Assembly (NCBI GenBank): GCA_023014335.1
Contig: JAECYW010000002.1
Location: forward strand, 1,426,001 to 1,490,000
Direction of reading: 5' to 3'
Length of the DNA: 64,000 nt
From: Galerina marginata
Lineage: Eukaryota; Basidiomycota; Agaricomycetes; Agaricales; Galerinaceae
The translations under genes were made by a program, and so were the position numbers. This document shows, piece by piece, positions 12,357 to 24,100 of the stretch (its first letter is position 1; each line of letters opens with the position of its first letter). A model generated the notes under the pieces. It made no database searches. It was not told where the DNA came from and saw only the letters and a list, made by a program, of their open reading frames with translations.

Positions 12357-13793
12357 TCAATTCTTCTCGTCTGTAACCTCGTCAACCTGCCAAAGGATGT
12401 TATTCTCTACGCGATCTGCCGGTTTTGAAGGATTGAATTGTGTTCTTGCTCGGGCAGCACCCATCTCGACGTCAGGGTCACGTTTTGGTGGCGGTATCCC
12501 AGTTGGGACCTCCCTCGACTTGATCCATGTATAGAACCTGCCGTCGAAAAGTCGGTGGGATTCACGATTATCGAGAAAAATGAACTCACATTGTCCCACC
12601 TAAAATAACTGAGATCGAAGTGGCTCTGTTGCTAATCAACCGAAATCCCGTCAGTTTATTAATGAGGCTTTTGCGACTCCAGAACTCCTTACGTTGTTAG
12701 GATGTCGTTAAAGATCCAAACGCCGAGTGCAGTTTGAAGCACAGATCTCGCAGCCTGTGAAAACAATGACGCAGTCAATTAATTGAATTAAAGAGACAGA
12801 AATGGTGTGGCGCAGACTGACACTGGAGAACATATGTGTAATCGGACTTGTGATTTTGATGCTCAACAATCCCGCGACACAGAGCAGGAAGCCGAATAAT
12901 CCTGTAACAAGGCTGCCCCACAGGAAAACCCTCCAGTTATCGCCTTGTAACAAAACATAGAATTTTGAAGGTTCTCCATGCAGTATAACGAAAGGCAAAA
13001 TCATTATGGCCGATCCGACATTTGTCCACCAAGCCAATTCAATAGTCGAGTTGTTGCAGTACGGCAAGGAACTCTTGATAAGAACCGCATGGAACGCGAT
13101 GAAAAGCGACGACAGCACTCCATAGAAAAGTGACAGCGTTGAAGGGATCGCGGTTACGGGAAGCGACGAGGATGGCGCAACACCTAACATAAATCCCAAA
13201 GTCACGATGGATGCAGCGCCAATCACCAAGCGAGAGGGAGTAGACCTCGTGTATGCTGAAGAGACTGCAATAGTAAGCGGGAGCACTAGTCCCCGAGCAA
13301 TCTAGTGCGGGGTAAATTTATTTTTAGCTAATCGTACCCCAGGGTCTCGAAGTCTGGCAATTACCTGGAAGAATGATGCCTCGACGTCGCGCAAACAAAG
13401 CGTGTTAAAAACAAGGCCAATGATATTGACAGATACCACAGGGAATAGCTTTTTGGCGACCGTTGAATCCAGTTTGGGGATGCTAATCTTGTCGGATAAT
13501 GTAGCTGACGCGTGCAACAGGACCACGGCAATAAGTAGCTGGAAAAGTAGAAACAAAAGCGGGAGATCGGGGGAGTTGTTCAAGACGGCCTTATTCCTGG
13601 AAGAGAGCGTTGGTTTTCAGTGGAGAAAATACAAGAGCGACGGAAAGAGGCGCACACGAAGACCATCTAGAAACGACTCGCGAAGTCAGAAGAGGCTAGG
13701 TAAACAAAACTGTGGACTCACTATCAGCGCCGAGGACATGTAAAAAGTGACAACGCCGGCCACCTGCATCCTTTGAGAATTGAAGAGAGCCAT
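12357..13793 (-). CDS. Nucleotide-sugar transporter, probable GDP-fucose transporter (TPT/DMT family)
   Basis: Multipass Golgi-type membrane transporter that would exchange a cytosolic nucleotide sugar for lumenal nucleoside monophosphate. The start ATG at 13793 gives MALFNSQRMQVAGVVTFYM, followed by small exons coding for SALIMVFVNKAVLNN. About eight to ten hydrophobic helices follow, including LLFLLFQLLIAVVLL, IVTLGFMLGVAP and LVTGLFGFLLCVAGLLSI. The blocks FNTLCLRDVEASFFQIARGLVLPLTI and TSPITHMFSSAARSVLQT fit the GDP-fucose branch of the triose-phosphate-transporter family. The hydrophilic tail (VPTGIPPPKRDPD onward) is cytosolic. All introns keep frame. It is head-to-head with an O-fucosyltransferase-like gene, which supports fucose as substrate; that specificity is inferred. 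Confidence 0.78.
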
Positions 13794-14206
13794 GGTGTGA
13801 GGGGAACCAGGGGGATCCTTCAGAACCAGAGAAGGAGGGCGATCTTATATTTCTCGACGAGCCGGTGACCCAAATTTAGTTCGACTCGATTACATATTAT
13901 GATGGCCCTTTTCCGGGTGATCCGGAAGCAGATGCCCAACAGGCGTTCAGATCGGATCGGGAGCTGTCGATCAGATGGCAAAGACAAACCCAAATCAGGA
14001 AGGGTAACGCCGGCCGGAGTGGATGGGGTCACCCTCCTTAACCACGCCTTGCCAATTGCCCTTTCTCATCTCTCCTCATCTAGTCTAATAATCTCCTTTA
14101 CCCTGCTTATTTAATTGCCCTCGCCCTCTTTGCTGGTGCGGGTGTCTCTTCACGGCCGACCAGCAACATACCCTTTGCGTTTACCACACTCAAAAGTGCG
14201 AGTACC
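13794..14206. promoter_or_regulatory. Shared upstream region, transporter / fucosyltransferase pair
   Basis: 413 bp between divergent start codons. It is the only promoter space for both genes. The part next to the fucosyltransferase is pyrimidine-rich (about 14040-14130), common upstream of fungal start sites. No specific operator could be named. Confidence 0.45.
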
Positions 14207-15954
14207 ATGTCTTTTGGAAAGGATTCTCTGTTTCCTCGACGCCGCTATGTGTACGCCGCATGCTTCTCATTGATTGGCATATCTTTCTTCAGCCTTTTGG
14301 CCTCAAATTTTTGGAGTCTCCGTCCGACCATCTACCCATTGCAAGCCAGCCCAGGAACCATTGGGCATTCGTTTCAGAACCCCTTGCAAGAGCTCGATCA
14401 GTTTGACTTCAGGGACCACCTTAAAAGGCCTTCCTACAAACAATTTCCGAGGTACGTTGTCAGTTAATCGCATACTATTCTACTAACTATCTTCAGATAA
14501 TCTCCTACCCAACGTCAAGTACATTACCTCTTGGATATCTGCCGGATGGAGTGAGTTTTTCCTGACGTATTCGTTTTTCTGACTAAAAACACTTGTTAGC
14601 TAACGATGTTATGACCTACGTGAGTAAACAGGTCATGTCGACTTGACATTCAGCTGAGGATTTAAACAGATCAATCTCATATATTTGGGCATTTTAACCA
14701 ATCGTGTGCCCATTATTCCCATGTTTGTGCCGTCGCATATAGGAGGCAGCGTTCCTCCAATTGATTTTGGAGAAGTTTTCGACTGTTCCACGGCTTGTTA
14801 AAGCTATCCGCAAGCCAGTCCTAGAGTGGCATCAGGTCAAGAATATTAGTGCGGGTGATCTGGACGAACTCGGCTGTTGGAACCTTTGGGAAGCGGTCCA
14901 AGAACGCGAAAACATTCCACGTCGGAGTTCTGTGCCAAATTTGCTAAAACTTGGTGAGCGCAGGGTCATGCTTCGAAGATGAAAAATTTATACCGCAAAA
15001 TAAGATCTCTCATATACCACGACACCTACTTGGATTAAATTAATTCCTCGCTACGAGCACGATCAGCATAGTACTTTCTCATCCCTGGCGGCCTTGGCCA
15101 CCCCAGAGGGAATAGCTGAAAACGCAGTAGAGCCCAAGGAATCCGAGCAACACCGTGTTAAGCTACCCCCAGATCAACAGGTGCTTTGTTATGACTACTT
15201 ATATTATGTTTGCTCGCATCAGGTACGAAACCCTTAAAATATATTTTCTTGGAGAACAACGAGAGTAACACTTATGCAATTAGCCCTATGAATTCGACTT
15301 CGACTACAGTCCGGCTTGGATGTTTGTGGGACAACATATGCACTGGACGTCGAGGCTGGAGAAGCTCACCGACGAATACCTGAGAAGAGCATTTGGGACT
15401 CAGGAAAATGAGCCAACTCCTCCTGTGAGTCAATGGGTCACTTAGGTTCTCTGTGCGCTGAATAACATTATCCAGTGGATTGCAATTCATGTTCGACACG
15501 GCGATTTCTCGAACTACTGTGGAGATCTTCCTCATGAGGACTGTTATGCTTCTTTGTCTGTGCTTGGTCGCCGGGTCGACGAAGTAAAACAGGAAATATT
15601 GGAACGAAAAGGAATCGTTGTTGACCATGTCGTCATGACTAGCGATGAAAGGAATGCAACATGGTGGAAAGGTGTCACGGATCGAGGATGGTTTGGACTT
15701 GACCATTCACAAACAGTTGAACTCTACGGCAATTGGTGAGCGACTTTCATCATCTTTATCTTTCTTGGGGGTGGTCACTGAATTGAAATAGGTACCCCGT
15801 CCTCATCGACGCTGTTGTGCAATCCAGGGGACTGGGTTTTATTGGAACCGATCGCTCAACGATGTCTGTATTGGCTCGTCGACGGACAGAGTCATGGCAA
15901 GATGGCGCTGTGAGAACAGTGAAATGGGGACGGCCCGAATCAGACGACCACTAA
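14207..15954 (+). CDS. O-fucosyltransferase-like type II membrane protein
   Basis: Predicted Golgi glycosyltransferase of the protein O-fucosyltransferase-like superfamily. A short cytosolic basic N-terminus (FPRRRYVY) precedes one membrane helix, AACFSLIGISFFSLLASNFW, typical of type II topology. The lumenal domain has TSWISAGWTNDVMTYINLIYL, VPIIPMFVPSHIGG, the donor-site-like block IAIHVRHGDFSNYC, and the C-terminal block GFIGTDRSTMSVLARRR that closes this fold. About nine short introns. The join of exons 1 and 2 near 14455-14500 is one base out, and an extra T at about 14784 separates GEVFD from VPRLVKAI. It is divergent from the GDP-fucose-type transporter, which fits joint use of GDP-fucose. 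The acceptor substrate is unknown. Confidence 0.75.
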
Positions 15955-16105
15955 TATTCGGAGACGCGGAGGATGATTTCGGAGTGACATGACTATTAAT
16001 GGACTGCTTATGCAGCTTATCCCGCGGACAGCTCGTACATACTACAAATCGATAATCACAATGAGTGAACTGATTGACATGTTGATTAAAGGTACTCAAC
16101 TCGGT

Positions 16106-17445
16106 TCAGACTTCCTCATCGTTCAATTCTCGTGCCACACGTGTGTCAAGGCTTCTTCTCTTCCGTTTCGATAAACGCCTGAAGCCATGCCGAGACATTG
16201 CATCTATGACTGACAGGGCAGACGGAGTAACAACTATCAAAGCTAGGATTTGGCCAAATCCCCATTGATTTGCATCGTTATTGGTACTCGGATTGTGGAG
16301 TAAAAGTAATTCGCTGGATATAACAAAATACGTGAAGACCAGGACTTGGCAGATCACGATGCCAACGAACATGGGGTCCACGTCAAAGGACCACCGTCGT
16401 CGTTTGGGTCTTCGAAGAGCAGAGTGTATTCGCGCTTGTAAAGTGGGGGATTCCTGGCTTTGCAGTCCCGTTGGCCACCTATTCGACGCAGTCGATGGAG
16501 CTTGCGTTAATTGGAGATTCGGTCCGCCATTTGGCAATGTCATACTTGACAGCGGTGATAAGGGAGAGGGACGCAAAGTTGTCTTCTTCTTATCTTTCTC
16601 CGGGATTCCTCGCAACAATTGGGGATTGGGATTCTGCCTGTGAGTGGACCGCATGTCGTGGACAGATATCCAGATGTACAAAAGCATCAGGACAGAAGAA
16701 AGAATGAGACCAATGTAACGGCCAGCTCCTAGGGCCTGGACTTCGAAAGCGAAAAGCACAAATTTGACAAACGGCGAACATTCCGGCTGGTTTCCAAAAG
16801 TTGGGGCTTTGGCCCTATCGCTTTAAATTAGTTATCACCCACATGGATTCAAACGAAATATCGCACCACATATAAAGTGTTAAACTCATTGAAAACAAGG
16901 TCTGGAACATAGCGCCGTATTTTACTTTGAAGTCTGACGCAATCTGCCCGTTCTCCTGAACACGAGCAATGGCTTCGGCTTTGTGTCTCGAATACGTTGC
17001 AAGAGCGACGAAAATCCCGAAATTTGCCAGCCTGGGGGTAAAATACACCGTTTAGAGAAGCGAACATCGACGTCAAGACTTCTTACCATATGAGATTGGA
17101 CAGTTGGAGTGCTTGAAAAAACGACAGTTGCTCTCGTTGTATTATCGCGGCAAGAGTGATACCGAAGCTTGTCACGATGAATGTCCAGAGTGCGAGGGGG
17201 GCGTCTTCCCATGAACGATCAACCAGCAGTACTGCAAATGATTGCCTTCGCTATTGTGACAGTCCTAATGAAAGGATACATACTCACCGAGGAGAAAGGC
17301 TTGAAGATAGAAGCTGATTCGTACGCCCTTCGAGGGATAGGTCAGTTTATTTAAAGCCTATGAAGGAGAATAAACGAACAACACCCGCAATATCTGGATT
17401 GGTGTCAGCGTAGTCGACACATTCGACCAATGCCAGACTCGACAT
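16106..17445 (-). CDS. Multipass membrane protein of unknown function
   Basis: No named family recognised. The start ATG at 17445 gives MSSLALVECVDYADTNPDIAG, then exons encode about seven hydrophobic segments: ISFYLQAFLLVLLV, ALWTFIVTSFGITLAA, LQLSNLIWLANFGIFVALAT, MFQTLFSMSLTLYMW, GRYIGLILSSVLMLLYIW, VGIVICQVLVFTYFVISS and ILALIVVTPSALSVI. After helix four comes a Cys-containing block, PTFGNQPECSPFVKFV. Between helices five and six is a hydrophilic loop of about 90 residues rich in Ser, Pro and Arg/Lys. The tail is basic (RRLSKRKRRSLDTRVARELND). Introns are short and in frame. Topology suggests a receptor-like or transporter-like protein, but no diagnostic motif supports either. Convergent with the fucosyltransferase, 151 bp apart. 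Confidence 0.6.
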
Positions 17446-18177
17446 CGTCACAAGTTTAGGGAAAGGATAGATAGCTCTTAGCTGCCATGAGGGTTCACGT
17501 TACGGCCAATCAAATTGACAGGGGAATCCCTGAAGCAACTATACTTGTACATGGTTTCCTTAAATAATGCAAAAATGAGATGTTTAGATCAGGGTCAGAG
17601 GATGTACTCACTCACTCACTCGCTCGACAAGGCTTCCGACTGAAATGAGGCCCTCTGTCGAGGTTCAAAATGGTGACGCAAGTGACTGAACACTCGCTCA
17701 GCGCTCAGGTGGAGCACTTCCGAGTCGAACCAATTCTCGCATTCTATTGTCAGGGGAACACCGAAGCAGGCTGCGAGCTACAACAGCTCGAATCTAGCAC
17801 CGCATGATCGGGGTACTTGGACCAGTGTGAGCGATGGATGCGGTACATTTAAGTATGCCCAAACTTGAGCCTCAGGAATCAATCAGGAATCAGAAAGGCA
17901 CCGCTTTCGGAAGGAGAGCTATGTGAATATGTGAAATGTGAAAGATGTGAAAGGGAACAAGGGTGTTGATATGATATCAAAGTTATGAGCCTCATGGAGG
18001 AAACTCCCGAACTTTCCTACTTTACCTTACTTGCCCACCATAGAATCAAGAATATGACGCTCTCGGCCGCTTTGCAGGGACTTTCTCATAACCAAAGACC
18101 CGGTAGGCTGGCTAGCCACTTGACTCAAGGCCCACACTCTGGCGACACTACTTTGGCTAAACTGCATTAAATCAGAT

Positions 18178-18629
18178 CTAATCGCCTAACAGAGTAGAAA
18201 TATCTGGTCGTCTGTCCTCTGGTTTTAGGGACTTCTGCTTAGATGCCTTGCAGCCCATAACTTGGCTCGTTTCTTTCAACTTTTTTCTTCTCGGGGAAAC
18301 AGAGCTTTGGTCTAAATCAAGACGGCCCATCAATATGACCCGGACCTGTTTTCCTTCCTTTGTGTCCTCTAGATGGAAATTCACCTTCAAATGGTCGTCT
18401 TTCCCCATGGAATACTGGTACCAGGAGAGCGTAATGACCCCGGAAGCTGCCGTTGCGAGCGAGTCGGAGTGGATGGGGATCTTTCATGGTCCATAATTGT
18501 CACCATGGAACGTTTTGCAGTGGCCCGAAGCTTTCTGCCTCGTTTATTCGACCCGCCGTTTGTCCTTTCTTCTTTCAAGGGACCCTCCACACTCTTTAAA
18601 TAGAGGACAGCACCGCATTTTTCCGTCAT
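18178..18629 (-). CDS. Possible unrecognised protein-coding gene (uncertain)
   Basis: Two adjoining minus-strand frames look more protein-like than chance. The upstream frame starts MTEKCGAVLYLKSVEGPLK. The downstream one reads IHSDSLATAASGVITLSWYQ, continues with a mixed charged stretch (VNFHLEDTKEGKQVRVILMG) and ends before a stop at 18178. They are joined only by a one-base shift or a 23-base GT-AG segment at 18481-18503, too short for a fungal intron. No family is recognised. Given the many frame breaks elsewhere here, this could be a real short gene with one error, or a relic. It is too weak to assign function. Confidence 0.25.
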
Positions 18630-18814
18630 TATCGCCCTCCCGCCCAGAAGTTGCCACCCCGTTTCATTATCGCCAACAGTGACCTCAAGATATTCAGAAT
18701 CTGTGTCACCAACCCCAGCAACAGGTTATTCGCGTCAAGCGTCTAGAGTCTCTATTCACCGTGAGTTGTTTAACTTGAAATTGTAGCTAGTCTTTTAGAG
18801 TTGTGGGTACAGTG

Positions 18815-18822
18815 TATATAAG
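18815..18822 (+). promoter_or_regulatory. TATA-like box upstream of F-box gene
   Basis: TATATAAG about 225 bp before the F-box start codon, followed by a pyrimidine-rich stretch. Position suggests a core promoter with a 5' leader of about 190 bases; no experimental support. Confidence 0.3.
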
Positions 18823-19046
18823 GCAAATGGTACGCTTTGACATCGGCCACAGGACCGTGACAAGCGTAATCGATAGCGAAGTAACCACATCGTCTCTAGC
18901 TCAACTCTGCATTGTTCTGCCCTTGTTTTTTTTCACGGCCCTCCCTCTATAAACTTCCTTGACTTACCTTTCTTCGTCCTTTCATATTTGACATTCTGTC
19001 CGCATAGTGTACGCCGTCTCTTCTTTGAACGACTCCTTTGCTGACC

Positions 19047-20987
19047 ATGCCATTAGCCAATATGTCGACCCATAATCCAGATAGCGAGGCTAGCAGTCCG
19101 CATTCCACCTCGTCGTCCACATCGACTTCGTTTCTCGTAGCCATGGATCAACTCAATGTACAATACCCTCCCACCCAGCCCAATGGATCGACATATTCCC
19201 CTCTCAATCATGTACCCAGCGGCCCTTTGAATACACCCAATACATCCTCCTCCTCTGCTTTAGCACCATCGTCGTCATCCGGGTCTCGAGAGCAGAATAT
19301 TGCACACACCCAACGTGGATTCCATCCTTCACCGGCTTCTCATTCCCCCCAGTCCATAACCCTCCCACCTGGATACTACACACAGGCAGCAGCTCAGTTC
19401 ATGGCGCAAATAATCAAAGATTGGGTGCCGCAAAAAATGTCCGATGCAGACATAGAGGAGTATCGCCATGCCACTCAACGAAAATTAGATAGGATCCGAA
19501 ACCTTGAAGCCGAGCAACAGCGCCTTGCTCCTCAAGCCATCGCTCGTATCGAACAAGCCTTGTTCATGGCGCGCGTCGACTATAGAACATGCTTCTTCCG
19601 CATTTTCAGGATCAACGAGTTGCCGCCGGAAATTCTCAGCAACGTCTTCCATTTTGTAGCCTGGACAGCTCCGAATCCCCATGCCGCGGTTCAGTCGCGG
19701 TTATGGCTCACGTCGATATGCCGCCATTGGCGAACCGTCGCTCTTGATGACCCCACGCTGTGGAATGCTATATGGTTTAGGAATCCCTTGCGATTTGAAC
19801 AGGGATTTGCATGGCTTGACCGAGCCGGCAATGCCTCAATAGACATTCGAATCAATGACACCGCTCAGCAGCCTCTCACTCTTGAAACGGCGACCCTACT
19901 AATCAATCGGGTGTTTAAAAAACTCTCAAACATTCGTGTAATGATCATTGTTGTTCAAGACTGGGATCCTGCTCTCTTTATTATCCATTCCCTTCGTCGG
20001 GTTGCCGAAGAAAGGTTGCCCATGGTCTTAGAACGTTTCGAACTCCATCGGGCTGGGTCAGCGTACGTCCAAGTAGGAGCGGGATATGAGCCAAGTTTCT
20101 ATCTTCAGCCAATGGCCCTTTTCGGTGGAGCCTCAGTGCCGTCCTTTCGATATCTGGCTGTCAACGGCGTCCATTTAGATTGGGAGGGTTCGCCTCTCGT
20201 CAATCTGACAGCCCTTGATATCCGTCGTTTGCCGCTTGAAAAAGTCCCGAGCCTCCACCAGTTTCGAGCCATGTTGCAAAATTCCCCTGATCTGGGCAAG
20301 TTGGTTTTGGACGGCGCTGGACCCCAATGGCCAGTTCAGAGGACGCTCGACAGTATTGCAGGACTTCAGCCAATCTCTCTTCCTAACCTGAAAGTCCTAG
20401 TTTTGGGCGACTTCAGTACAGATTATGGCGCGTATGTGGCCTCTCAGATCATTGCCAGGAATGTGGTTGATCTCACATTGATGAATTTGCTTGGGACGGA
20501 TTCCGCGCCATTTTTCACTCGCTTGACAGGAAATTTGCCCGCAGTCAAGTCTCTCACCCTCCACACCACCGATGTGACTACTCCTCGGTCCGTTCTTGCC
20601 ATCCTGAAGTGGTTGCAATCCTTGCCACTTCTCACTTACCTCCGCGTCGTTAATGTTCCCCGGAGTTTCCTTGATCTCTTCCTATATGACTCTCAAAAGC
20701 TTCGTCCCGCACAACAACCAACATTGACGAAGTCGACGCTTTTGTGTCCCAAAATTGCTTACTTCGAATTTCACTCTGTAGACCCAGAATACGTGTCAGC
20801 GTGGGCCAGATCGCGAGCCGGGCTAGGATTTCCATTGCGCAAACTTTTTGTGCCTCCAGAAGCAGTTAATAAGTACTCCAAAGAGCAACTTGACCGTCTC
20901 AAGGACGTCATGCGCATCTCCCGTGGTGGCATTCAAGTTCTGTCACATGCGCAGAGATCTGTCGAGGAAGAGGAATTGACAAAGTAA
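19047..20987 (+). CDS. F-box protein, fungal leucine-rich-like type
   Basis: Single-exon gene of about 646 codons from ATG 19047. The N-terminal 120 residues are Ser/Thr/Pro-rich and probably disordered. A helical segment with repeated Arg/Gln (about residues 140-175) leads to an F-box at about residues 192-245, with core INELPPEILSNVFHFV and WLTSICRHWRTVALDDPTLWN. F-boxes bind Skp1 in SCF ubiquitin ligases. The rest has irregular leucine-rich spacing (LVNLTALDIRRLPLEKVPSL, LPNLKVLVLGDF, LPAVKSLTLHTTDV, LPLLTYLRVVNVP), as expected of a substrate-binding LRR-like solenoid. Such genes are an expanded family in mushrooms and the target cannot be inferred. No intron and no frame break over 1.9 kb. 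Confidence 0.85.
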   Translation: MPLANMSTHNPDSEASSPHSTSSSTSTSFLVAMDQLNVQYPPTQPNGSTYSPLNHVPSGPLNTPNTSSSSALAPSSSSGSREQNIAHTQRGFHPSPASHSPQSITLPPGYYTQAAAQFMAQIIKDWVPQKMSDADIEEYRHATQRKLDRIRNLEAEQQRLAPQAIARIEQALFMARVDYRTCFFRIFRINELPPEILSNVFHFVAWTAPNPHAAVQSRLWLTSICRHWRTVALDDPTLWNAIWFRNPLRFEQGFAWLDRAGNASIDIRINDTAQQPLTLETATLLINRVFKKLSNIRVMIIVVQDWDPALFIIHSLRRVAEERLPMVLERFELHRAGSAYVQVGAGYEPSFYLQPMALFGGASVPSFRYLAVNGVHLDWEGSPLVNLTALDIRRLPLEKVPSLHQFRAMLQNSPDLGKLVLDGAGPQWPVQRTLDSIAGLQPISLPNLKVLVLGDFSTDYGAYVASQIIARNVVDLTLMNLLGTDSAPFFTRLTGNLPAVKSLTLHTTDVTTPRSVLAILKWLQSLPLLTYLRVVNVPRSFLDLFLYDSQKLRPAQQPTLTKSTLLCPKIAYFEFHSVDPEYVSAWARSRAGLGFPLRKLFVPPEAVNKYSKEQLDRLKDVMRISRGGIQVLSHAQRSVEEEELTK

Positions 20988-21147
20988 CACAACAAGTATC
21001 TAAAATGTGTATACCAGGACTTCCATATACCAATGTAACCTAATATTAATATGCACAATACAATGTACATACATAACAAACTTCTATCCAGCGCATATGA
21101 TCAGAAAAAGTGTGATGAATTGCGGGCATATAAAGCAAAAGATGAAT

Positions 21148-24100
21148 TTAACTAGACACTTTTTTCCGCTTTTTAACGGGAGGTAAATGGTCTAGAGGGG
21201 CTGCGTGATTGGGTTGATTATTTGATGTTCGTGCTGGTTTTGTGACCAATGACTCCTCCAAACGATGGAGAGAACCATTTGTCTCTTTCTGGTGGACACC
21301 ATTCAGTTTTGGTTGAGCTTTCGGTGATTTGGGTGGTGGCGTATCTTATGAAGAATTAACCAATCCTAACGGCAAGATGTGAAAGTGAATTACCTATCAT
21401 GCAATGTGTTCTAAACAGCTTGGTGAAAGTATTCATTTCACCCGGTTGCGGTAAACGTGCAACATGGTTGGCAGGAACGTCGAGTTCAAGATTCATGGCG
21501 GTGTCCTCGTCCATGAAGTCTTCCTGGTTCTCTAATGTTGTACTCTTCTCGGATGGTCGAGCCGTTAAAAAAGTTTTTGCGAGAGTAGCGAACAGTTGGT
21601 CAAGCGAAGGGGAAAGATACGCAGAATCATTGAAAGTCTCATGACCGGCTTGCTCTTTTCCTTGGAGAGGAGAAGTTTGTATCGACTCTACGGGGTCGGT
21701 AGCAAAAGCAGATGCACCGAATATGTCCTGGAATAGTGTTCGCTTGGGTGCTTGAACCCCGAAGTTCATCGCCCTGGCTGTCAGGCCCTCATCCTTGAGG
21801 TTTAGACTAGAATCACTGATCATCACTACCCTCCACGAATCGGTCACGCCGGCAATGTTGTAAACCTGCTTTTTGTTGGAGTGGAACAAGAATCGCGTTG
21901 CGAAGTCTAAAAGGAAGAACGCGGATCGTGTTGGGAACATTGGATAACAGGGAAAAGATGGACACCTTCGTCCGCCGTTCTTCGCCAGTTACACTGGCTG
22001 AGTGAAACACAGCGAAGGTCTCCTCCTTCTTGTGCGAAATAACCAAATCGATTGGGAGCGGCGTTATAGATTGCCACGAAACTGTTACATCAAGGTAAGG
22101 AAGGTCTGGACGGCTATGGTAGGAAATACTCACCACGACTTCTAATGAGATCCCACATGACAAGTGTATTTGCACCAGTAGCCAAAAGGTATCGACCATC
22201 GGCACCGATGAAATGGACAAATCGGATGTTCCGGCTTTCTGGCGCTGTCAGAGTTTGAAGGAGGGATCGGGATGCAGGAGTGTAGACGGCAATATAGGGC
22301 CCAACTGATACCGCGAAAATTGATCCATCAGGCGACCATGACACACATCCTGGAATTTCTGAACGGAAATTTAATGTTGCGTGTAAAACCCATGAATCTG
22401 ACATAATGTTAAATTTTAAGTAAGTTGGGCGATATAACTGGGGACTTACTGCTTCCTTCCTGAATGGTTTGCTGACTGGAAAGCTTCCATAGTTTGATTC
22501 GACCATCCACTCCAGTCGTTACCAGGTACGTGCATTTACTTCCCAATGGGTTAGGACTAAATTCGACGTCGGTGACCTTGCAAGTTCCATGTGGCCGATC
22601 AATTCGTGTGTTCAGCACCCAGTTTTCTTGCTTTCTATCCCAAGACCACATCTTCAAGTAGATCCTCCGGACGAAATCCAGTGTCACCCTCTCGAATGTC
22701 AACTGTGGCCATCCAATATCCAGATTCAGAAATTACGACCTTTTCTACTGTTGAAGGGACGATGGGCTTATCAGTCTCTCCTAGAAACTCGATTTGAAGA
22801 GGGAAATTTCTACTTCGGAAATGAGTGAGGAAGTGAGCAAAGAGTACGTCTGGAGGGACGATGGATGGGAGGACGGTAATATAAGAGTTGAAGTAAGGTA
22901 TTGCATAGCTATGGGAGCAATGTTTTGTTTTGACGACGATGCTGACCCCTGCGTTGCTGGATCTGGACAGACAAATAAGTATTTGGCAAGATTTAGATAT
23001 CTATCTTGTCGGCATACCGATTTTGATACGTGAGTAGCTTCTGGTGACTTTGAGGCTAGCAGAGCTAACAAATGTGTAGGTTGCGTCTGCAAGACCCACC
23101 AGGTATTCCTGTTCGCCGTTGTTCGTTCTTGACATGGAAAGGGTGCTGACAGGAGCGCCGAGCCGCGGCACGAATTCCTTCTTTCCTGTGTGCAATTGCC
23201 AAATAACCAAGACAGATTCTTCCCCTCCGCTGAGTAGGTAGGCGCCATTCGGTGTGAAAGTCACGGACGACACAGCATGGGCATGCCAGTGAAAAGACCT
23301 TGTTTGGGTGCGCTTCTCGACACCTCGAACATTAACGGCCAGATTGTCGTTGAGGCAATACCACAAACGAATGACACCTTTTTCGTCTCCCGTAGCAAAA
23401 TATTCCTCAAAAGGGTGGAATGCTAAACATGTTAGCCGCTCGGGGGACACATATTTCGTAAATCCGGAAGATAGAGAAGCTGTTTTGGCCACGTAAACTT
23501 TGTGTCCAGCAGTGGCAACTAACCAAGCCCCGTTCGGAGAAATAGCCAAACCAGTTGGAGATCTGGTTTTGCCCACTGGTACTATCTCCACAGCCTGACT
23601 CATGCGGTCCGAGTGTTTAAGAGAAACCTGTAGAACAACAGCATTGTTGTCTTCGTATTTTTGAGATGTCTTGAGAACCTTGCCGATAAAAATTTTAGAC
23701 GGGCACTCACCATTCGCAACTGCTTTCTTTCGTGGTCTGGATGCTGCAACATACACAAATCCTTTGAATTGCTCATGAACACACATGCAAAGTATCGGTT
23801 GTCCCACATTGATCGTCTGCAACAGCGTGGCGTTGACAAAATCCCAGATCATCAGCCTCCCGTCCAACGACGCGGTAATTAATTGGAATGCATTTTGCGG
23901 ATTGATGACAACAGAAGTCAAGACATCGGTATGGGAATTTGTGTTGGCTGATGGAGGCGCCGTAAGTGTAGAAACGACCAATCCCGTCGCGGTGGAATAG
24001 ATCTTCACAGCCGAACCCACGAGAGAGAAAAAGTAACTGGAAATTCGTCAGACGACCATATAATTTTTTCAGACCTCAAAAGAGGACTGACCTTCCATCA

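Larger units (their letters stand above)
17446..19046. other. Long intergenic region upstream of F-box gene
   Basis: 1.6 kb without a firm gene. It holds a short CTCA-type simple repeat near 17600-17625, repeated TGTGAAA words at about 17925-17955, a TATA-like box at 18815-18822 and the uncertain minus-strand frames at 18178-18629 listed separately. The last 250 bp are pyrimidine-rich and lead to the F-box start codon. Confidence 0.45.

Noticed and set aside
18481..18503. 23-base GT-AG segment joining the two minus-strand frames near 18.5 kb
   Set aside because: Too short, and neither side belongs to a recognised family that could anchor the join.
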